A stretch of 32,975 nt of DNA, taken from contig CAJLLX010000009.1 in assembly GCA_905207535.1 (NCBI GenBank), positions 1 through 32,975 on the forward strand, in the 5' to 3' direction. A program made the translations under genes and the position numbers. The stretch comes from an uncultured Muribaculaceae bacterium. Lineage in GTDB: Bacteria > Bacteroidota > Bacteroidia > Bacteroidales > Muribaculaceae. Below are positions 25,227-32,888 of the stretch, one piece after another (within the stretch, counting starts at the first letter, position 1; every line of letters begins with the position of its first letter). The notes beneath the pieces were generated by a model, which ran no database searches, had not been told where the DNA came from, and worked only from the letters and a program-made list of their open reading frames with translations.

Positions 25227-26330
25227 TCATACGTTGAAGCGGAAGTGCATGATGTCGCCGTCCTGCACTATGTATTCCTTCCCTTCTACTCCGAGCTTGC
25301 CGGCCTCTTTCACTCCGGTCTCGCCGCCGAGGTTCACATAGTCGTCATATTTGATCACTTCGGCGCGGATGAAGCCCTTCTCGAAGTCGGTGTGGATGAT
25401 ACCGGCGCACTGCGGAGCCTTGGAGCCGCGCATGAAGGTCCACGCCCTCACCTCGTCGGGGCCGGCGGTAAAGAAGGTCTGCAGATTGAGCAGAGCGTAG
25501 GCTGAGCGGATCAGGCGCGACACGCCGCTCTCCTCAAGCCCGATCTCGGCCAGAAATTCCGCACGCTCCTCGTAGGTGTCGAGCTCGGCGATGTCGGCCT
25601 CGGTCTGGGCTGCCACGATCAGCAGCTGAGCGTTTTCGTCGGCTATCGCTTTGCGCACAGCCTCCACATATTTGTTGCCGTTCACGGCCGATGCGTCGTC
25701 GACGTTGCACACGTAGAGCACCGGCTTGGAGGTGAGCAGGAAGAGCTCGCGGGCAAATTTCTTCTCGTCGACGGTGTCAAGCTCTACGGAGCGGGCGGGC
25801 TTACCCTGGTCGAGGGCTTCCTTGAATTTGCACAGCACGCCATACTGCATCTTGGCCACCTTGTCGCCGCCGGTCTGCGCCTGTTTCTGGGTGCGGGCTA
25901 TGCGGCTCTCGATGGTCTCGAGGTCTTTGAGCTGCAGCTCGTAGTCGATGATCTCCTTGTCGCGCACGGGGTCGATGCTCCCGTCCACATGGGTGATATT
26001 GTCGTCGTCGAAGCAGCGCAGCACATGGATGATGGCGTCGGTCTCGCGGATATTGGCCAGGAATTTATTGCCCAGGCCCTCGCCCTTCGAGGCGCCTTTC
26101 ACCAGACCGGCGATATCCACTATCTCCACCGTAGCGGGCACTATGCTCCGCGGCTGGCACATCTCCACGAGTTTGTTGAGCCGCTCGTCGGGCACGGTGA
26201 TCACGCCCACATTGGGTTCGATGGTACAGAACGGGAAGTTGGCGCTCTGCGCCTTCGCGTTCGACAGGCAGTTGAAAAGCGTGCTCTTGCCCACATTAGG
26301 CAATCCCACTATTCCACATTGCAACGACAT
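25227..26330 (-). CDS. ychF: Ribosome-binding ATPase/GTPase YchF (OLA1 family)
   Basis: A 367-residue P-loop NTPase of the Obg superfamily, known in other bacteria to bind ribosomes and prefer ATP. Visible are G1 GLPNVGKST (9-17), the Switch-2 motif VDIAGLVKGASKGEGLGNKF, the altered base-recognition motif YVCNVDD in place of NKxD that explains ATP preference, a helical insert with KDLETIESRI, and the C-terminal TGS-like domain ending in GKEYIVQDGDIMHFRFNV. The standard length and the start directly before the G1 strand leave little doubt. A -7 box lies 84 bases upstream. Confidence 0.97.
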   Translation of the reverse strand: MSLQCGIVGLPNVGKSTLFNCLSNAKAQSANFPFCTIEPNVGVITVPDERLNKLVEMCQPRSIVPATVEIVDIAGLVKGASKGEGLGNKFLANIRETDAIIHVLRCFDDDNITHVDGSIDPVRDKEIIDYELQLKDLETIESRIARTQKQAQTGGDKVAKMQYGVLCKFKEALDQGKPARSVELDTVDEKKFARELFLLTSKPVLYVCNVDDASAVNGNKYVEAVRKAIADENAQLLIVAAQTEADIAELDTYEERAEFLAEIGLEESGVSRLIRSAYALLNLQTFFTAGPDEVRAWTFMRGSKAPQCAGIIHTDFEKGFIRAEVIKYDDYVNLGGETGVKEAGKLGVEGKEYIVQDGDIMHFRFNV

Positions 26331-26413
26331 ATCTTATCTTTTTTTGCTTGGTTTCTAATCTTAAAAAAACGGTCGCCCCCCCGCGGCGCGGATGCGCTGC
26401 GGGAATGCGACTG

Positions 26414-26421
26414 CAAAGTTA
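26414..26421 (-). promoter_or_regulatory. Probable -7 element for ychF
   Basis: Minus-strand TAACTTTG, identical to the -7 box before the coiled-coil gene. No TTG stands at the standard distance. It lies between ald and ychF; a 6-base stem (AGAGCC 26439-26444 / GGCTCT 26466-26471) just behind the ald stop may be a weak terminator. Confidence 0.5.
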
Positions 26422-26470
26422 CAAAATTATTCTCAATTAGAGCCTTTTCGGCAATATAGGTTATCGGCTC

Positions 26471-27577
26471 TTAAAGGTCAAGCTTGGCCAGCGGCAGGTC
26501 CCACGCCTCGGCTACGCCGGGATACACCACCTTGCCGTCGACGATGTTGACACCCTCCATCAGGGCGTGGTCGTCGGCACAAGCCTTCTTCCACCCCTTG
26601 TCGGCGAGCTTCAGGGCATACGGCAGAGTGGCGTTGGTCAGCGCTAAGGTCGAGGTGTAGGGCACGGCGCCGGGGATATTGGCCACGGCGTAGTGCACTA
26701 TGCCGTCCACGGTGTAGGTGGGGTCGGAGTGGGTGGTGGGCACGGAGGTCTCGAAGCAGCCGCCCTGGTCAATGGCCACATCCACCAGCAGTGTGCCGGG
26801 GCGCATCAGCCGCAGCATGTCGCGGGTGATGAGGTGGGGCGTCTTGGCGCCGGGGATCAGCACCGAACCGATCACCAGGTCGGTGTCGGGCAGCTCGGCC
26901 TCGATATTGTGTCGCGACGAGAAGAGGGTCTTCACATTCTTGGGGAGCACTTCGGCCACATGGCGCAGCACGGGCAGCGATATATCGGCGATGGTAACGT
27001 CGGCCCCCAGGCCGGCAGCCATCACGGCGGCATTGCGTCCTACCACTCCGGCGCCGAGGATCAGCACCTTGGCTGGCTTCACGCCGGGCACACCGCCTAA
27101 GAGCACGCCTCGGCCACCCTGCGGGCGCTCCAGAAAGCGTGCTCCCTCCTGCACCGACATGCGGCCGGCTACCTCGCTCATGGGCACGAGCAGCGGCAGG
27201 GGGCGGTCGGGCAGACGCACTGTCTCATAGGCGATACACACTGCCTTGGAGGCTATCATCGCCTCGGTGAGCTCGCGGTCGGAGGCGAAGTGGAAGTAGG
27301 TGAACACCACCTGACCGGGCCGCACGAGCTTATATTCCGGCTCGATGGGCTCTTTCACCTTGATGATCATTTCCGCCTTGGCGTACACTTCCTCAATGGT
27401 GGGAAGCATCGTCGCTCCGGCGGCGCGGTATTCGTCGTCGGAGAAACCTGTGCCTTCGCCGGCTGTCGCCTGCACATACACTTCATGGCCGTGAGCCACA
27501 AGCTCACGCACCCCCGCCGGCGTCACGGCCACGCGGTTCTCATTGTTTTTGATCTCTTTTGGTACTCCGATAATCAT
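26471..27577 (-). CDS. ald: Alanine dehydrogenase
   Basis: Oxidatively deaminates L-alanine to pyruvate and ammonium with NAD+, or runs in reverse. The 368-residue protein starts MIIGVPKEIKNNENRVAVTP with the substrate-binding R15, then K75 (IIKVKEP) and the catalytic H96 (FTYFHFAS). MSEVAGRMSVQEGARFL and the Rossmann motif LILGAGVVGRNAA follow, then LVDVAIDQGGCFETS and NIPGAVPYTST. All family landmarks are present. A good promoter with palindromes lies upstream, which suggests regulated expression, as ald often is in other bacteria. The neighbour on the upstream side is a truncated efflux gene. Confidence 0.97.
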   Translation of the reverse strand: MIIGVPKEIKNNENRVAVTPAGVRELVAHGHEVYVQATAGEGTGFSDDEYRAAGATMLPTIEEVYAKAEMIIKVKEPIEPEYKLVRPGQVVFTYFHFASDRELTEAMIASKAVCIAYETVRLPDRPLPLLVPMSEVAGRMSVQEGARFLERPQGGRGVLLGGVPGVKPAKVLILGAGVVGRNAAVMAAGLGADVTIADISLPVLRHVAEVLPKNVKTLFSSRHNIEAELPDTDLVIGSVLIPGAKTPHLITRDMLRLMRPGTLLVDVAIDQGGCFETSVPTTHSDPTYTVDGIVHYAVANIPGAVPYTSTLALTNATLPYALKLADKGWKKACADDHALMEGVNIVDGKVVYPGVAEAWDLPLAKLDL

Positions 27578-27600
27578 GGTAATACTACGGTTTAAATGAC

Positions 27601-27654
27601 AGATTTGCTGCGGAGCGGCGCCCTCGTTCAGGCACGCTGCCCCGCAGCAAATCT
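27601..27654. repeat. 13-base inverted repeat in the ald promoter
   Basis: Arms AGATTTGCTGCGG (27601-27613) and CCGCAGCAAATCT (27642-27654) are perfect inverted copies 28 bases apart. The right-hand arm overlaps the ald -7 element. Since that arm is largely upstream of the expected transcription start, a DNA-level operator is more likely than an RNA hairpin. Confidence 0.8.
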
Positions 27655-27677
27655 ACAAATTCATATCCTTTTTTCAA
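27648..27677 (-). promoter_or_regulatory. Promoter for ald
   Basis: Minus-strand TTG (27677-27675), a 19-base spacer and TAGATTTG (27655-27648) match the Bacteroidota consensus exactly. The start of transcription should be near 27642, giving a leader of about 65 bases. Confidence 0.8.
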
Positions 27678-27680
27678 TGC

Positions 27681-27700
27681 CTGAATAATATGTTATTCAG
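27681..27700. promoter_or_regulatory. Palindrome next to the ald -33 element, candidate operator
   Basis: CTGAATAA (27681-27688) and TTATTCAG (27693-27700) form a perfect palindrome around TATG, beginning three bases upstream of the -33 TTG. The position is typical of a regulator site. The stop of the TolC remnant falls inside it. No adjacent regulator gene is present, so the binding protein is unknown. Confidence 0.45.
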
Positions 27701-28145
27701 CCATATTTTTCACTTTTTCGCATCGTCCGACGCCGGCCTTGAAGCCGCTCTCCACAGTGGCGGGCATCGACGGCACGGTCATCTCGCCGCTCTGACGGCT
27801 TTTTGTCCATCCGGCCGACAGCCCTAAGGAGGGCATCCAGCCGCTCCGGGCCTGCAGCATGCTGTTGCGCGCCATGGCGGTGCGGCGCATGGCCATGGCG
27901 AGGTTGTAGTTGTGGTCTATACCGAGGTCGATCAGCGAGTCGAGGGTGGCATCGCCGAGGTTGCGCCACCATCCGTCGTTGCCCGACGGCACTTCCTGCT
28001 GCTTTTCGGGCATATAGGTCCACCGGGCCGGGAGCGTATCGTTGAGATGCTCTTGCAGCGACCGCTCGCTCACAGGCGAGGAGGCCTGTGCCTGCACGCC
28101 GACGGCTGCCGTCAGGATCAGGGTATAAACAAATCGTTGAAACAT
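27693..28145 (-). pseudogene. Truncated outer-membrane efflux protein (TolC/NodT family) remnant
   Basis: A 150-codon frame encoding a signal peptide (MFQRFVYTLILTAAVGVQAQ) and then the N-terminal part of a TolC-family factor: WWRNLGDATLDSLIDLGI, NYNLAMAMRRTAMARNSM and ARSGWMPSLGLSAGWTKSRQ. Family members have about 450 residues; homology stops at about FKAGV near residue 138, where the usual continuation would be a WEIDLFG-type segment, and the last dozen residues look random. No more TolC sequence follows before the ald promoter. The remaining 300 or so codons were probably deleted. It may still be transcribed but cannot make a complete channel. Confidence 0.75.
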
Positions 28146-28326
28146 AATAATAGTGAATCTCTCTGTTAGCTAAACGATTACGGGAGCCGACCGCCCGGGG
28201 CGCCCACATCTCTGCGGCCCGATGCAGTGTTTCCGTTCATGTTTAAAGCAATTTCTTTTCTAATTAGGTTGCAACCGCTGCCAATCTTTTACGGCTTCCC
28301 GGCTTCACTGCTCGCCCCTTTTTTCG

Positions 28327-28334
28327 TATCTTTG
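28327..28334 (+). promoter_or_regulatory. Probable -7 element for queD-queE
   Basis: TATCTTTG matches TAnnTTTG and lies 27 bases before the queD start; the -33 region is weak (TTC rather than TTG). It also argues against any queD start upstream of 28334. Confidence 0.6.
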
Positions 28335-28361
28335 CGCCACAATCACACACAGGATAGCTTT

Positions 28362-28733
28362 ATGTACTACGTACGCAAACGGATGGAGGTGGCGGGATGC
28401 CACAGGCTCAACCTTTCATATCAGAGCAAATGCAGCAACATGCACGGCCACAACTGGATCATTTCGGTCTTCTGCCGCGCCGAGAAGCTCAATGCCGACG
28501 GCATGGTGGCCGATTTCACCCACATCAAGCAGACTATACACGGCCGCATGGACCACGCCGATTTCAACGAGATTTTCGACTTCAATCCCACCGCTGAAAA
28601 CATCGCCCGCTGGGTGTGCTCGCAGATCGAGGGGTGTTTCATGGTGTCGGTGCAGGAGTCGGAGGGCAACACTGTGCTCTACGTCGATCCAGCAGCCACC
28701 GCAGCCGACATCGCCGCGGCTTCTGCGCTCTAA
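28362..28733 (+). CDS. queD: 6-carboxytetrahydropterin synthase (QueD)
   Basis: Second step of 7-deazaguanine synthesis, turning dihydroneopterin triphosphate into 6-carboxytetrahydropterin. The 123-residue protein has zinc ligands H14, H28 and H30 (CHRLNL; MHGHNW), catalytic Cys-24, D64-H65 in the MDHADFNEI motif, PTAENIARW and the pterin-binding Glu-99 in VSVQES. The start at 28362 was chosen because the reading frame upstream of it is not pterin-synthase-like and contains the promoter; it also gives the family's normal length. queE follows after 39 bases, so the two are an operon. Confidence 0.94.
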   Translation: MYYVRKRMEVAGCHRLNLSYQSKCSNMHGHNWIISVFCRAEKLNADGMVADFTHIKQTIHGRMDHADFNEIFDFNPTAENIARWVCSQIEGCFMVSVQESEGNTVLYVDPAATAADIAAASAL

Positions 28734-28772
28734 AATGCAGCAATTTGTGGTGAAAAAGCTGACATTTTTGCT

Positions 28773-29384
28773 ATGAAAGTCAACGAAATTTTCTATTCGC
28801 TCCAGGGCGAGGGCGCCTTCACAGGCGTTCCCATGGTGTTTGTACGCCTCTCGGGGTGCAATCTCCGCTGCTCATTCTGCGACACGCACCATGAATCGTT
28901 CACCGAGATGACCGAGCAGGAGATTGTCGATGCCATCGGCCGCTATCCGACCCGCAAGGTGGTTTTCACCGGTGGCGAACCCACCATGCAGCTCACGGCG
29001 TCGCTCCTCGAAGCCGTCTGCCGCTCGGGCCGGGAGGTGCATATCGAGACCAACGGATCCCTCCCCTTGCCCGGCGAAGCGCTTCCGTTCGTTCACTGGG
29101 TCACATGCTCCCCCAAGACGCTGCCGGTGAAAATACAGCGCATCGACGAACTAAAACTGGTATTTCCTTACGATTCCCTCCCCCTCGCGCCCGAAGCTGA
29201 GGCGGAAATTGAGCATTGGGCGCAATTTGCCTCGCAGCGCGGAGCCATCCCCTACCTCCAGCCTTGCGATGTGGGCGATTCCCGGCGCAATGCGGCCATC
29301 ACGGCCGCCACTGTCGGCTACATCCTCGCGCATCCCCGGTGGCGCCTCTCGCTCCAGACCCACAAACTCCTCGCCATCCCCTGA
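28773..29384 (+). CDS. queE: 7-carboxy-7-deazaguanine synthase (QueE), radical SAM
   Basis: Converts 6-carboxytetrahydropterin to 7-carboxy-7-deazaguanine, the precursor of preQ0 and queuosine. The 203-residue product starts MKVNEIFYSLQGEG, the usual QueE N-terminus, and has the 4Fe-4S motif C29-x3-C33-x2-C36 (CNLRCSFC). SAM-binding FTGGEPTMQ and HIETNGSL follow, then the C-terminal LQTHKLLAIP. It directly follows queD; queC and queF are not in the window. The stop is nine bases from the end of the convergent channel gene, with no obvious terminator between. Confidence 0.96.
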   Translation: MKVNEIFYSLQGEGAFTGVPMVFVRLSGCNLRCSFCDTHHESFTEMTEQEIVDAIGRYPTRKVVFTGGEPTMQLTASLLEAVCRSGREVHIETNGSLPLPGEALPFVHWVTCSPKTLPVKIQRIDELKLVFPYDSLPLAPEAEAEIEHWAQFASQRGAIPYLQPCDVGDSRRNAAITAATVGYILAHPRWRLSLQTHKLLAIP

Positions 29385-29393
29385 CGCCCGGCT

Positions 29394-30173
29394 TTATTTC
29401 TCCTTGTGCAGCTTATAAAACAGCGACCCGACCAGCAGCGCCCCTCCGGCGATATTGCCCAAGGTGACGGGGATAAGGTTGCCAAACAGCGCCCCGAGGC
29501 TCACATCAGCCCCTTCCAGCATCCCGGCGGGGATGAAAAACATGTTGGCGATGCTGTGCTCGTAGCCCAGCACCACAAAGGCGCCCACCGGTATCCAGCA
29601 CGCGATCATTTTTGCCGGGATGCTGTCGGCCAACAGGCAGAGCCACACGGCCAGACACACGCACCAGTTGGCGGCGATCCCTTTCACAAAGGCTGTCCAC
29701 CACGGCAGCGCAGCTTTCCCTTCGGCGATTCCTATTATGGCGCTGTGGTAAGGCTCGGAGGCGGTGAGTCCGCTCAGATACACAAAGAGATACGTAAATG
29801 CGAGGGCGCCGACGAAATTGAAGGTCCACACCACGGCCCACTGCCGAAGCACTGCCCAAAAGTTAAACCGCCCGTTGTAGCAGCCGGGCATCAGCACGGC
29901 ATTGTTGCCGGTGAACAGCTCGCCGCCGAACATCACTATCAGAAACAGTCCTACCGGGAACATCAGTCCGCTCAGCAGCTTCTGCACACCGGGATTTGCG
30001 GCCGCAATCCCCGGCACGCCGAACCCTACGGCCACCGAGAGCATCCCGCCCAGCGCGATGAAGGCACCGGCCATCACGCTCAGCGTGGCCAGCCGCCCGA
30101 AGCTCATCCCTGTTTTCGTTACCCCAATCTCCTCTACCAGCCCTATCAGTCGGGTATGCGACATCAATGCCAT
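29394..30173 (-). CDS. Formate/nitrite transporter (FNT) family channel
   Basis: A 259-residue integral membrane protein with six hydrophobic segments, of the pentameric FNT family that passes formate, nitrite, hydrosulfide or short-chain acids. Family motifs are clear: GGELFTGN (83-90), KGIAANWCVCLAVW with K164, GYEHSIANMFFIPAG with the central pore His H206, and NLIPVTLGNIAGG. The substrate cannot be told from sequence. It follows buk by 51 bases on the same strand, which suggests shared transcription and export or uptake of a short-chain acid. Met-4 is an alternative start. Confidence 0.93.
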   Translation of the reverse strand: MALMSHTRLIGLVEEIGVTKTGMSFGRLATLSVMAGAFIALGGMLSVAVGFGVPGIAAANPGVQKLLSGLMFPVGLFLIVMFGGELFTGNNAVLMPGCYNGRFNFWAVLRQWAVVWTFNFVGALAFTYLFVYLSGLTASEPYHSAIIGIAEGKAALPWWTAFVKGIAANWCVCLAVWLCLLADSIPAKMIACWIPVGAFVVLGYEHSIANMFFIPAGMLEGADVSLGALFGNLIPVTLGNIAGGALLVGSLFYKLHKEK

Positions 30174-30224
30174 ATCTCCTTCATTCTCTGTTTAGTACAT
30201 CCCCGAAGCGCCCGCCGGCCCCTC

Positions 30225-31346
30225 TCAGGGCAGCTGCGGCTCGGGGCAGCTGCAAGGTTTCGTTTCTTTCTGAGTGTAGGTCTTCATGGGCAGCTCGCCT
30301 GTGAGCGCTCCTAAGGCGTTGGCAGCCAGGGCCTGCAGCTCATCTTCGCCGGGATACACATGCACGGGTGCCATATACGAGATCCGCTCCTTCAGGTGGC
30401 TGATCACGTAGTCGGAGTAGGCGATGCCGCCGGTGATGAGGATGGCATCTACCTTGCCGCAGAACACCGGGCCGAGCGCCGCTATGCTCTTGGCTATCTG
30501 ATAGATCATGGCGTCGAGCACCAGGCGCGCATACTCGTCGCCGCGCTCTATCCGCTCTATGATTTCGGGAATATGCGTGGTGCCCAGATGCGCGGCCAGT
30601 CCGGCTTTGCCGCTGATGCGCTTTTTCAGTTCGTCTTTGCTGTAGCGCCCCGAGTAGCAGAGGTCGATAAGCTGCCCCGAGGGGAGGGTGCCGGCACGCT
30701 CGGGCGAGAAGGGTCCTTCGCCGTCGAAGGCGTTGTTGACATCCACCACGCGACCACCTTTGTGGGCGCCGATGGAGATGCCGCCTCCGAGGTGACACAC
30801 TATCAGATTGGCATCCTCGTAGCGCATGTGCTCGCCGGTGGCGGCGTTGTGCTCCTTGATGAACCGACGGGCTATGGCGCGCTGATTGAGCGCATGCCAG
30901 ATGGTGGTGCGCGGCATCAGCGGCGACCCGGTCACGCGGGCTATCTCGTCGAGCTCGTCCACCACGCCGGGGTCGGCGATGTAGGCTTTGCAGTGGAGCT
31001 CGTCGGCCAGTTCGCGAGCTATCAGGCAACCGAGGTTGCAGGCATGGCTGCGCGGCACCTTGTGGATGTCGGCCACCATGGCGTCGTTCACCTCGTAAAC
31101 TCCGCCCGGAATAGGACGGAGCAGACCGCCGCGACCTACCACGGCGTCAAACTCGAAGGGGATGCCATTGTCGGCAAGAGCCTTCAGTACCAGTCCTTTG
31201 CGAAATTCAAACTGGTCGATGACCTTCGGAAACGGCTCCAGATCCTCCACGCTGTGGCGCAGAGTAACATTTAACACCGGCGTGGTGTCTTCAAACACTG
31301 CCATTTTGGTGGATGTCGAACCCGGATTGATTGCAAGTATCTTCAT
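30225..31346 (-). CDS. buk: Butyrate kinase
   Basis: Transfers phosphate between butyryl phosphate (or a branched-chain acyl phosphate) and ADP, giving ATP and the free acid. The 373-residue protein is of the acetate/butyrate kinase fold: INPGSTSTK (6-14), GRGGLLRPIPGGVY (71-84), HLGGGISIGAH (185-195), FDGEGPFSPERAGTLP and the C-terminal ITGGIAYS and VYPGEDELQALA. The start at 31346 is the family start; upstream sequence in frame is low-complexity and holds a REP-like element. The last 18 residues, with a Cys-Ser-Cys and TQKETKP, extend beyond the usual length. Partner ptb lies 131 bases upstream. Confidence 0.95.
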   Translation of the reverse strand: MKILAINPGSTSTKMAVFEDTTPVLNVTLRHSVEDLEPFPKVIDQFEFRKGLVLKALADNGIPFEFDAVVGRGGLLRPIPGGVYEVNDAMVADIHKVPRSHACNLGCLIARELADELHCKAYIADPGVVDELDEIARVTGSPLMPRTTIWHALNQRAIARRFIKEHNAATGEHMRYEDANLIVCHLGGGISIGAHKGGRVVDVNNAFDGEGPFSPERAGTLPSGQLIDLCYSGRYSKDELKKRISGKAGLAAHLGTTHIPEIIERIERGDEYARLVLDAMIYQIAKSIAALGPVFCGKVDAILITGGIAYSDYVISHLKERISYMAPVHVYPGEDELQALAANALGALTGELPMKTYTQKETKPCSCPEPQLP

Positions 31347-31397
31347 TTCGTAAAGCGCTTTTTCGTCGTTTTTCCTTCCCCCCTTTTCCCGTACACA

Positions 31398-31422
31398 TGT
31401 AGGGACGCACCCCGGTGTGTCC
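31398..31422 (+). repeat. REP-like palindrome, copy 4
   Basis: TGTAG followed by GGACGCACCCCGGTGTGTCC, with one wobble position compared with the perfect palindromes of copies 2 and 3. It lies in the 131-base gap between ptb and buk, inside a probable operon. Confidence 0.75.
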
Positions 31423-31477
31423 TCCCCCCCTCGGCTTCCCCTCGGTTTCACCTTCTCTTCTTTTCTCTTCCTCGCCT

Positions 31478-32386
31478 TTATTCGGCATTGATGCATGCCA
31501 GGGCCATGCTCGCTAACTTCGAGCTCCAGGTGTCGCTGCGGCTCGCCAGGATGATCGGGCACTGAGCACCCTGAAGGATGCCGGCGATCTCGGCGCCCCC
31601 AAAGAGGGTGATGGTCTTGTAGAAGGTGTTGCCCGACTCGATATTGGGGAAGATCAGCAGGTCGGCGTCGCCGCACACTGCCGATTTGATCCCTTTCACC
31701 TCGGCACTGTGGCGGTCGCAGGCAGTCTTCACATCCATCGGCCCACCCATCTCCACGGGTCCGAACACTCCCTCCGCGGCCATCTCCTCGAGCTTCACAT
31801 AGGCCACCGAGTTGGGAAATTTCTCATTTACCTTCTCAGTGAAGTGGATCAGCGCCACTTTCGGTCGCTCTATCCCCATGCGCCGGCAGGTGGCCACGTC
31901 GTAGCGTATCATCGCCTCGCGCTGCTCGAGTGTGGGATAGGGTATCACAGCCACATCGCTGAAGAAGAGCAGCTTGTGGTATGCCCTTGTCTCTGCCACC
32001 GACAGATGAGTGAGCACTGCGCCTTTCGGCAGCAGCCCGTACTCCTTGTTGAGGATGGCGCGCAGGAAATTGTCGGTGTTTATCAGTCCTTTCATCAGTA
32101 TCCCCGCCTCACCCGCGCGCACAGCCTCCACACATTTGGCGGCGGCATCGTCGGGGTTTTCGGCCTCGCGGGTCACCACCCTCGGCGAGTCGATGATCTC
32201 CATCGGCAGCGAGGCCAGCGCCTCGGCGGTGCTGATGAGCAGGAAATCAGCCATTTCGCGTTTCAGAGCTTCCATTATCGCATGGCGCGTGCACTCGTCG
32301 TCGGGGCACGCCACAGCTATCCGGCGGCTCCGCTTCTCCTGCACCAGCCGCTCATACATCTCCTGAAATGTTCTGATCTCTCTCAT
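31478..32386 (-). CDS. ptb: Phosphate butyryltransferase
   Basis: Exchanges the CoA of butyryl-CoA (or other short acyl-CoA) for phosphate, giving the acyl phosphate used by buk. The 302-residue length fits the Ptb branch of the phosphotransacetylase family. Visible are an N-terminal Rossmann-like half with RRIAVACPDDE, GILMKGLINTDNFLRAIL, the LTHLSVAE segment, and the C-terminal PNIESGNTFYKTITLFGGAEIAG-type region with PIILASRSDT. It is the first gene of the ptb-buk group. No promoter of the TAnnTTTG type was found directly upstream on its strand. Confidence 0.94.
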   Translation of the reverse strand: MREIRTFQEMYERLVQEKRSRRIAVACPDDECTRHAIMEALKREMADFLLISTAEALASLPMEIIDSPRVVTREAENPDDAAAKCVEAVRAGEAGILMKGLINTDNFLRAILNKEYGLLPKGAVLTHLSVAETRAYHKLLFFSDVAVIPYPTLEQREAMIRYDVATCRRMGIERPKVALIHFTEKVNEKFPNSVAYVKLEEMAAEGVFGPVEMGGPMDVKTACDRHSAEVKGIKSAVCGDADLLIFPNIESGNTFYKTITLFGGAEIAGILQGAQCPIILASRSDTWSSKLASMALACINAE

Positions 32387-32773
32387 GGCTTCAATACTTG
32401 ATTATATTCTTGGCTTTTATAGCCGGGTACGTTCTCAGCTAACGAATGGATGAGGCCCTCCGACCCTACTTTTGCAAATATCTGAAATATTTCTGATACT
32501 GCACAATTTTCCCGCCACTTTTTTCAATAAAATTCTGCACTTTAACGCTTGCCTTTTCTTATTTTATAAATTATCTTACATTGATATTATTGATATTTAT
32601 CATTTTCCCCATCCATCCACCGCCATTTTTTAACCGCCTTATGCCGCTTCGATTGCACAAAATCACCTAATGTGTGCAACCCGCTTTAAATCTAAAAACC
32701 CCGCCTCCCCGGCATTTGCCGGTGGTATATTTAAGCGCAAAAGATTCAAAATAATGCCGCAAAAATTCACCCC

Positions 32774-32810
32774 AAAAAAGTGGAAGGGACCAACCTCTGG
32801 CTCCTTCCAC
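32774..32810 (-). terminator. Minus-strand terminator for a gene beyond the window
   Basis: Arms GTGGAAGG (32780-32787) and CCTTCCAC (32803-32810) with a 15-base loop; on the minus strand the stem is followed by CTTTTTTGGG. It would stop transcription coming from the right, toward ptb. Confidence 0.6.
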
Positions 32811-32888
32811 AGGGAATATTAAATCAGATGAAGAGAATTACTTGGAATAATATCCTTTGTCCCCGGCTGTCTTATCAATAAATTCTGA

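Noticed and set aside
28227..28361. N-terminal extension of queD by 45 residues
   Set aside because: It contains the -7 element TATCTTTG and is longer than the family; the start at 28362 gives the standard length.
31347..31676. N-terminal extension of buk by 110 residues
   Set aside because: It covers the intergenic REP-like element and overlaps ptb in another frame; the kinase fold begins at MKILAINPGS.
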